A stretch of 36,407 nucleotides of DNA from Chara braunii (Eukaryota > Streptophyta > Charophyceae > Charales > Characeae): assembly GCA_003427395.1 (NCBI GenBank), contig BFEA01000008.1, positions 3,997,876 through 4,034,282 on the forward strand, given 5' to 3'. The notes beneath the pieces are model-generated. The model was given only the letters and a program-made list of their open reading frames with translations. It was not told the origin of the DNA and ran no database searches. The translations under genes and the position numbers were made by a program. Below are positions 32,069 to 36,407 of the stretch, piece after piece; positions within the stretch are counted from its first letter, which is position 1; each line of letters starts with the position of its first letter.

Positions 32069-33289
32069 ACGTAGCAATCACTGTTGCTGCCGGTCCTTGA
32101 TCACTGCCCCTCTACCACACCTCTCCGCTGCAGCAGCTTCAGCACGCATTGCAGTGGCAAGTTTTCATCACTGTCATCGTTGTCGGTAGCATCCACCAAC
32201 AGGGCTTTTCATTTTCCATGATCTTCCTGCCGCGCTGCACGCTTGGGAGCATGGGAACAGGATAAGAGGCCGGAGCTACGGTGGTTACGCCGAATATCAA
32301 AATTGCCAGAGCCATTACATGGGAAGATCCTCATGACTCGCAGAGGAAGAGAGGGAAACAGCATGAATTTCTCTCTCCCGCCTACCCCACTGGCAGGGGT
32401 CAAGCCATTCCAATCCGGTTTTCACTCAGGATATGGAGATGTCAGGAGCATTGGGAACCAAGGGGATAATTCAGGAGCACATTCAGGACCAGACAGCTGG
32501 TCGGGGTTAGGACGGCCGCATTCGGAGCAGGGGATGGAAGGAGAGGTATCGGAGGTGAAGCACTATGGGAATTGCCCCTCACGGTGGTAGGCAATGCAGC
32601 TTCAGGGCCAGCAGAAGCACGGAAAGGAGAGGGAAGGGAGAAAAGTCAGCGGAGAAAGGGGGAAGGGGAACGGCAGGGGAGGGAAGACGGTGTTGATGAG
32701 ACAGGCACAAAAAACTCAAACATCACAAGGAGGAGGGCAGGAGAAGAGTATGCAGATGGGGATTGTGATGATCAATGAGGGACTAAATATCCAATCATAA
32801 AGAGTGGGGGGCTGGAAGTGGAGGGAAGAGGGGAGGTGAAAGCATTGTCACTGTAGTCATAAGTAACCAGGAACAACCAATTATCAATACAACCAGTGCA
32901 ATTAGCGCGCCCATCAAGCCCACAATGGGGCCACACGGGTGGATCAGAGGGGTACTCAACCCCAGTTGTCCTCATGGGTACAAAGTGCAAAGCGTCCATT
33001 TCTTTTTTAATTCAGGATAAACTGCCCTCCAGAATCCACATACCCAGCCCCTTTGTATTCCCCTCCAGAATCTGTCTACTGCACGTGTGTTTTTCCTCTC
33101 TCGGTTTAAACTTATCAGCCCCTCAGAAAGTAAGGTCGTCCATAACGTGGGGAAGAAGTAGACCATGGTCCAAACATATCCCATTCAGAAAATAGCTGAA
33201 CGGGGGCCCAAGTCCCACGTACGCTGATCGTTCATTCTTGGACGTTGATCTTTGTAATCTATGGTCAGAAATTGAGAGTTCGGGTAAGT
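32069..33289. other. Unassigned sequence, Gly/Gln-rich open frames
   Basis: A 115-codon frame at 32243-32587 is followed, after a TAG, by about 70 more codons (32594-32797) in the same strand. They are rich in Gly, Gln, Arg and Lys (GYGDVRSIGNQGDNSG). The composition is like a LINE ORF1 linker, but I cannot align it. From 32800 to 33290 nothing is recognisable. Confidence 0.35.
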
Positions 33290-33295
33290 GGGACC

Positions 33296-33399
33296 TGCCT
33301 CCGGGATGTCATTTACTGAACCCATGCTAGTAATTGGGTTTTTCATGATGACGCTGTCCGTAAATCCAGAAATGACAAAGTCAAGTCGATCGGCAAGTG
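33296..33399 (+). pseudogene. Relic of a fourth LINE ORF1 (LINE-D)
   Basis: The translation LRDVIY, stop, THASNWVFHDDAVRKSRNDK, VKSIGK aligns without gaps to LINE-C ORF1 from about 20881 (HRDAIYTKHASNWIFYNEG and onward). About half of 33 positions are identical. The internal TGA faces Thr in LINE-C, and TCG (Ser) faces TGG. Similarity ends near 33399, so only a small fragment remains. Confidence 0.65.
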
Positions 33400-33419
33400 A
33401 CTTTCCTGATTCTACCCAT

Positions 33420-33456
33420 CCCGAAGCAGCTGACTATCTGCAACAGCTGCTTCGGG
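33420..33456. repeat. 13-bp perfect inverted repeat
   Basis: CCCGAAGCAGCTG (33420-33432), 11-base loop, then the exact complement CAGCTGCTTCGGG (33444-33456). It is a strong potential hairpin with no following T run, so a bacterial-type terminator is not suggested. Confidence 0.9.
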
Positions 33457-33525
33457 ATTTCAGAATCTCCGAATACAGCAAGTGTTCCAAAGCCCCACAA
33501 GTCAAAGACAACTATCTGCAAGTAA

Positions 33526-34750
33526 GGGCCTCAGCCACACCAATGTCGAAACATCACCACATTCTCACATATGTCAGGAGCTTCTCGACATTCCCTGTTT
33601 CGACAGAAAAACCCTCTTCGCCACACAGCATGTCGAAGGGTCTCGTGGGACAGTATGAAAAACGAAACAAAACAAACTTGAAACTCGCGAGGTCTCGCGA
33701 GACCGAACGTCACCGTTTTGTTTCGTTTTTTGCCCACCACTGCACAGCACATGCGAATCACTCGTGGGAATGGCCTGAAGAGTTCGTGAAGAGTTCGTGC
33801 GAGGTCTGACATGCACAAATGTCCAAAATTTTGGACGGACACTCTTTGGAACGACGTGGTGCACTCGCGCGGATTCGCAGCTCCACCACCAGACCTCCGG
33901 AGGACCTGCGAGTTCGCGTGAGTTACAGGCAGGGGGACGGCAACTGCTCGTGAGACACTCGCGAACTTGGAGTCTGACACAATTTGTGAGTTTTGACTGA
34001 CAGGATTCGCAAGAGTGCTGTGCGGTGAAACGTTCGCGAAACTACTTCGTTTTTTTTTCGTGTGCCATACCGTCCGGCGAGGCCCGAAGTGAAGAACTCA
34101 CAAGTCCTATAAGAAAACAGAGAAACTGGGGTGAAGATAGAACAACTTGAAGCCTTGGTCCCTTCTCCTTTTCCACATTGGGGCAAGAAATAGACATCCC
34201 ATTGGAGGACTCTTGAAAATGTCCAAGTTGCAGGCCTGAAGTGGAAACCAGCCCTGCTGGAGAGGAGGTGTCGAAACACTTTCCCTGAAACCTCCTGCAT
34301 TTTTTCCTCATCTCGGATTTCGACATGCTGTGTGGCGAGGAGAAAATGTCGAAAATGCCGTTTTCGACACACCAATCATGTAGAAACTGGAGTTCTCAAC
34401 ATTTTTTCTTCGCCACACAGACTGTCGAAGAAAAAATGTTGAAAACACTTCGACAATGGTCGGAAAGGTGGTTTCGACATGGGTGTCGAACTACCCTCCT
34501 GAAGCCGGTCGAGTTTCAGCATCACGGAAACCAGGTTGTGAAGGATGTGCGGATTTCGACATCTATGCCTCAACATCCCGTGTGACCGTGTCACCGTGTC
34601 TTCTTCTTTTTTTCTTTTTTTTTTCCCTTTTCTAACAAGAAACTTTGCTTATCCTGGGTCTTCGACATACGGTGTGGAGAAGGTGGTCATTGTGTGTGAA
34701 TGTCGAATGTTTCACGGTTTCGGCTTTTCTACACTGGTGTGGTGAGGCCC
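33526..34750. mobile_element. GGGCCTC-TIR element E1 (PIF/Harbinger-like, non-autonomous)
   Basis: The left end GGGCCTCAGCCACACCAATG and right end CACTGGTGTGGTGAGGCCC are inverted repeats of about 25 bp. Flanks are TAA at the left and TTA at the right. The 1225-bp interior has no transposase frame. It is rich in TGTCGAA/TTCGACA motifs and contains a 16-bp inverted repeat around a CTCGCGAG palindrome. A long internal stretch is repeated inverted in E2 and directly in E4. Confidence 0.78.
33658..33730. repeat. Nested inverted repeat inside E1
   Basis: AAAAACGAAACAAAAC at 33658-33673 is the exact inverse of 33715-33730. Between the arms lies the perfect 14-bp palindrome GGTCTCGCGAGACC at 33691-33704. 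Confidence 0.92.
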
Positions 34751-34980
34751 TTAAACTGTGTGTTCAACACAGCGTGATAGCTGGACACTACACAAAGAGG
34801 CAGGAATGAACCCTCATGCTGAGGCTGCGTCTAATACAAAGAATCTAGCCAAGATATGCAACCAGGTACGGACTTAAAAAAAACGGCTTATGGACTGTGA
34901 AGGCATTTACCCTTCTTAAAAACTTTTACCCCATGGGAAGCAAGTGGAGAAAGCAACTGAAGCAATACTCTACAGCATAA

Positions 34981-35355
34981 GGGCCTCGCCACACCAATGT
35001 CGAAAACTGCATTTTCAACATTTTGTCCTCGCCGCACAGCATGTCGAAATCCGAGATGCGAAAAAAATTCAGGAGCTGTCAGGGAAACGGTTTCGACACC
35101 ACCTCTCGAGCAGGGCTCTTTTCCACTTCAGGTCTGCAACTTGGACATTTTCAACAGTACTGGGGAATGTAGAGAATGGACCAACGCTTGTCCAATCTTC
35201 ACCCCAGTTTGTCTCTTTTGTGCATAGGACTCGTGAGTTCTTCACCTCCACATGCTGTGTGGCGAAGAGGGTTTTTCTGTCGAAAAAGGGAATGTAGAGA
35301 ATTCCCTGACATATGTCGAATTTCGTGATGTTTCGACATTGGTGTGGCGAGGCCC
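34981..35355. mobile_element. GGGCCTC-TIR element E2 with TAA target duplication
   Basis: It begins GGGCCTCGCCACACCAATG and ends CATTGGTGTGGCGAGGCCC, with identical 3-bp flanks TAA (34978-34980 and 35356-35358). It is 375 bp. Its interior is the reverse complement of parts of E1, including the segment at about 34200-34350. A 3-bp A/T-rich duplication and GGGCC ends fit PIF/Harbinger MITEs. There is no open frame of note. Confidence 0.88.
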
Positions 35356-35386
35356 TAAAGCTCTCTTACAAGCGTGTCAGGACATA

Positions 35387-35509
35387 GGGCCTCGCTGCAC
35401 TACTCTCTGACATCCACAAAAGACAAAAATCATGGCCGTGTATCTTTCCATATTCTAGCGGAAGATTCACTCTCGTTTTGCACATTTCGAGAGTAGTGCA
35501 GGGAGGCCC
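35387..35509. mobile_element. GGGCCTC-TIR element E3, 123 bp, ATA target duplication
   Basis: The left end GGGCCTCGCTGCACTACTCT and the right end, read inverted, GGGCCTCCCTGCACTACTCT differ by one base over 21 positions. The flanks are ATA on both sides (35384-35386 and 35510-35512). E3 shares only the GGGCCTC start with E1, E2 and E4. Its closest relative in the window is the lone end at 5359. Confidence 0.88.
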
Positions 35510-35622
35510 ATAGCCACACCACTCTCGGGTCAAAATTCAAGATATAATTCCAACAAATCAAACTCTGAATTTCCTTTTGCGATCTGTCCATGAATCATCC
35601 TCTACGAGTCGGCTCTATGCTG

Positions 35623-35740
35623 CATCGTGCCCTGGGTAGTTTCTGCGTCACTCCCATACCCACCAGCCAGTAATATGGGCAGAAGCAAAAGGAAGCCCAT
35701 CGTGCCCTGGGTAGTTTCTGCGTCACTCCCATACCCACCG
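35623..35740. repeat. Direct duplication with 75-bp period
   Basis: CATCGTGCCCTGGGTAGTTT and the following bases (about 42 identical in all) occur at 35623 and 35698. Confidence 0.92.
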
Positions 35741-35788
35741 CAAGCCTCCCTCTGCTTCCAGTGCCGCTGTTGCCATCCTTCATATTAA

Positions 35789-36075
35789 GGGCCTCACCAC
35801 ACCAATGTCGAAACATCACATATGAAGGCCTCACCACTCACCAATCATCTCGAAACATCGCGACATTTGACAAATGTCAGGAACTTCTGGTCTTTTCTGA
35901 GCATTCCCTCTTAAATCCCTCCTTTGACAAAAAAAACCCTTTTGTCCACACATCATGTCGAAGTGGAGATCTCATAAGTCCTACGCACAAAAGAGAGAAA
36001 CTGGGGTGAAGAGAGGACAAGCGTTGGTCCCTTCTCCTTTTCCACATTCGGGCAAGAACTTGACATCCCATCGGC
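35789..36075 (+). mobile_element. GGGCCTC-TIR element E4, right end missing
   Basis: TAA then GGGCCTCACCACACCAATG opens an element whose interior follows E1. It includes GAGAAACTGGGGTGAAGA and GGTCCCTTCTCCTTTTCCAC (about 35998-36047), matching E1 at about 34121-34176. A second GGCCTCACCA start lies at about 35828. No right end is seen before the GC-rich block at about 36080. Confidence 0.72.
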
Positions 36076-36210
36076 TATGTGTCCCCCTTGGCCGCGGCCG
36101 CCGGAGGAGGCCGGCCGTGGGCCTGCGCGGCCGCGCCAGGGCCACGCGGGGGCGCACGCAGAAAAACGGCGCGTGCGCGTCGCCTGCGCACATCGGCCGC
36201 TATCGCCCTA
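36076..36210. other. GC-rich, CpG-dense block
   Basis: About 120 bases dominated by GCGGCCGC-like sequence (for example GGCCGCGGCCGCCGGAGG) with many CpG. It contrasts sharply with the flanking AT-rich repeats. It could be a fragment of a CpG-rich promoter or repeat, but no gene can be linked to it. Confidence 0.7.
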
Positions 36211-36274
36211 TGCAAAAAAAAAATTAAAAAATTAAAAAAATTGTGGGGGGGGGGGTGTTGGTGTGTGACAAAAA

Positions 36275-36404
36275 AAGAAAAATAAATAAATAAATACTGA
36301 TTGATGGATTGTTTTTTTATTGATGGATTGATGGATTGATTGATTAATTGATTGATTGATTGATTGATTGATTTGTTGATTGATTGATTGATTGATTGAT
36401 TGGT
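36275..36404. repeat. (AAAT)n and (TTGA)n microsatellite at window end
   Basis: Short AAAT units are followed by a long TTGA/GATT array with GGAT interruptions. It is the reverse complement of the TCAA array at position 1. Confidence 0.95.
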
Positions 36405-36407
36405 GGG

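Noticed and set aside
33420-33456. Transcription terminator
   Set aside because: A perfect hairpin but with no following T run, and the context is eukaryotic.
33531-34375. Overlapping open frames of 90-150 codons in E1
   Set aside because: They occur on both strands and several frames, have no transposase motifs and coincide with repeated MITE sequence.
1-36407. CRISPR array, rRNA genes, LTR retrotransposon or viral genes
   Set aside because: No regularly spaced repeats, rRNA motifs, long terminal repeats, protease/integrase or capsid signatures were seen.

Overview
This is a repeat-rich eukaryotic nuclear window with no host gene that I can recognise. It has one 825-base run of N (16423-17247). 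The main content is plant-type non-LTR retrotransposons (LINEs). Their ORF1 carries a zinc knuckle. Their ORF2 has an endonuclease/exonuclease/phosphatase (EEP) domain, a reverse transcriptase and a C-terminal CX2CX14HX4C (zf-RVT type) finger. These elements are embedded with miniature transposons, microsatellites and tandem duplications. The LINE architecture points to a streptophyte (charophyte alga or land plant). A charophyte such as Chara is a guess only. Both window ends are the same tetranucleotide microsatellite in opposite orientation, so they look like assembly breakpoints.

Layout. 1-6488: AT-rich and simple repeats, unassignable sequence, a 191-bp tandem duplication carrying a LINE-type 3' stem-loop, and two tRNA-like A-box motifs. 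6530-10061: LINE-A (+), a 5'-truncated ORF2 interrupted by a 163-bp dispersed repeat (family R1, 21-bp target duplication) and by an AT-rich foldback element of about 0.47 kb. 10101-17950: LINE-B (-), tail-to-tail with LINE-A, with ORF1 starting at 17789, ORF2 starting at 14741, a palindromic R1 insertion, a second R1 fragment and the N gap. 17951-29104: LINE-C (+), a structurally complete 11.15-kb element with a 16-bp target-site duplication, a 5' UTR with 140-bp tandem units, an unusually long ORF1, ORF2, and a 3' UTR with a stem-loop and a 21-A tail. LINE-C inserted just upstream of the LINE-B ORF1, probably in the LINE-B 5' UTR. A 371-bp GTAC-rich element later inserted into the LINE-C ORF1.

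29121-33400 is mostly unassigned sequence with microsatellites, a second GTAC-rich repeat and a small relic of a fourth LINE ORF1. 33526-36075 is a cluster of at least four terminal-inverted-repeat elements. They have GGGCCTC ends, 3-bp A/T target duplications and many TGTCGAA motifs, and resemble PIF/Harbinger (Tourist-like) MITEs. The window ends in a GC-rich block and a microsatellite.

All LINE reading frames are broken. Comparing LINE-A with LINE-C shows several stops in one copy facing TGG in the other, as expected from cytosine deamination in a methylated repeat. The most novel items are the R1 family, the giant LINE ORF1 with a C-terminal domain shared by LINE-B and LINE-C, the 3' stem-loop shared by LINEs and a short tandem unit, and the TGTCGAA-rich MITE cluster.
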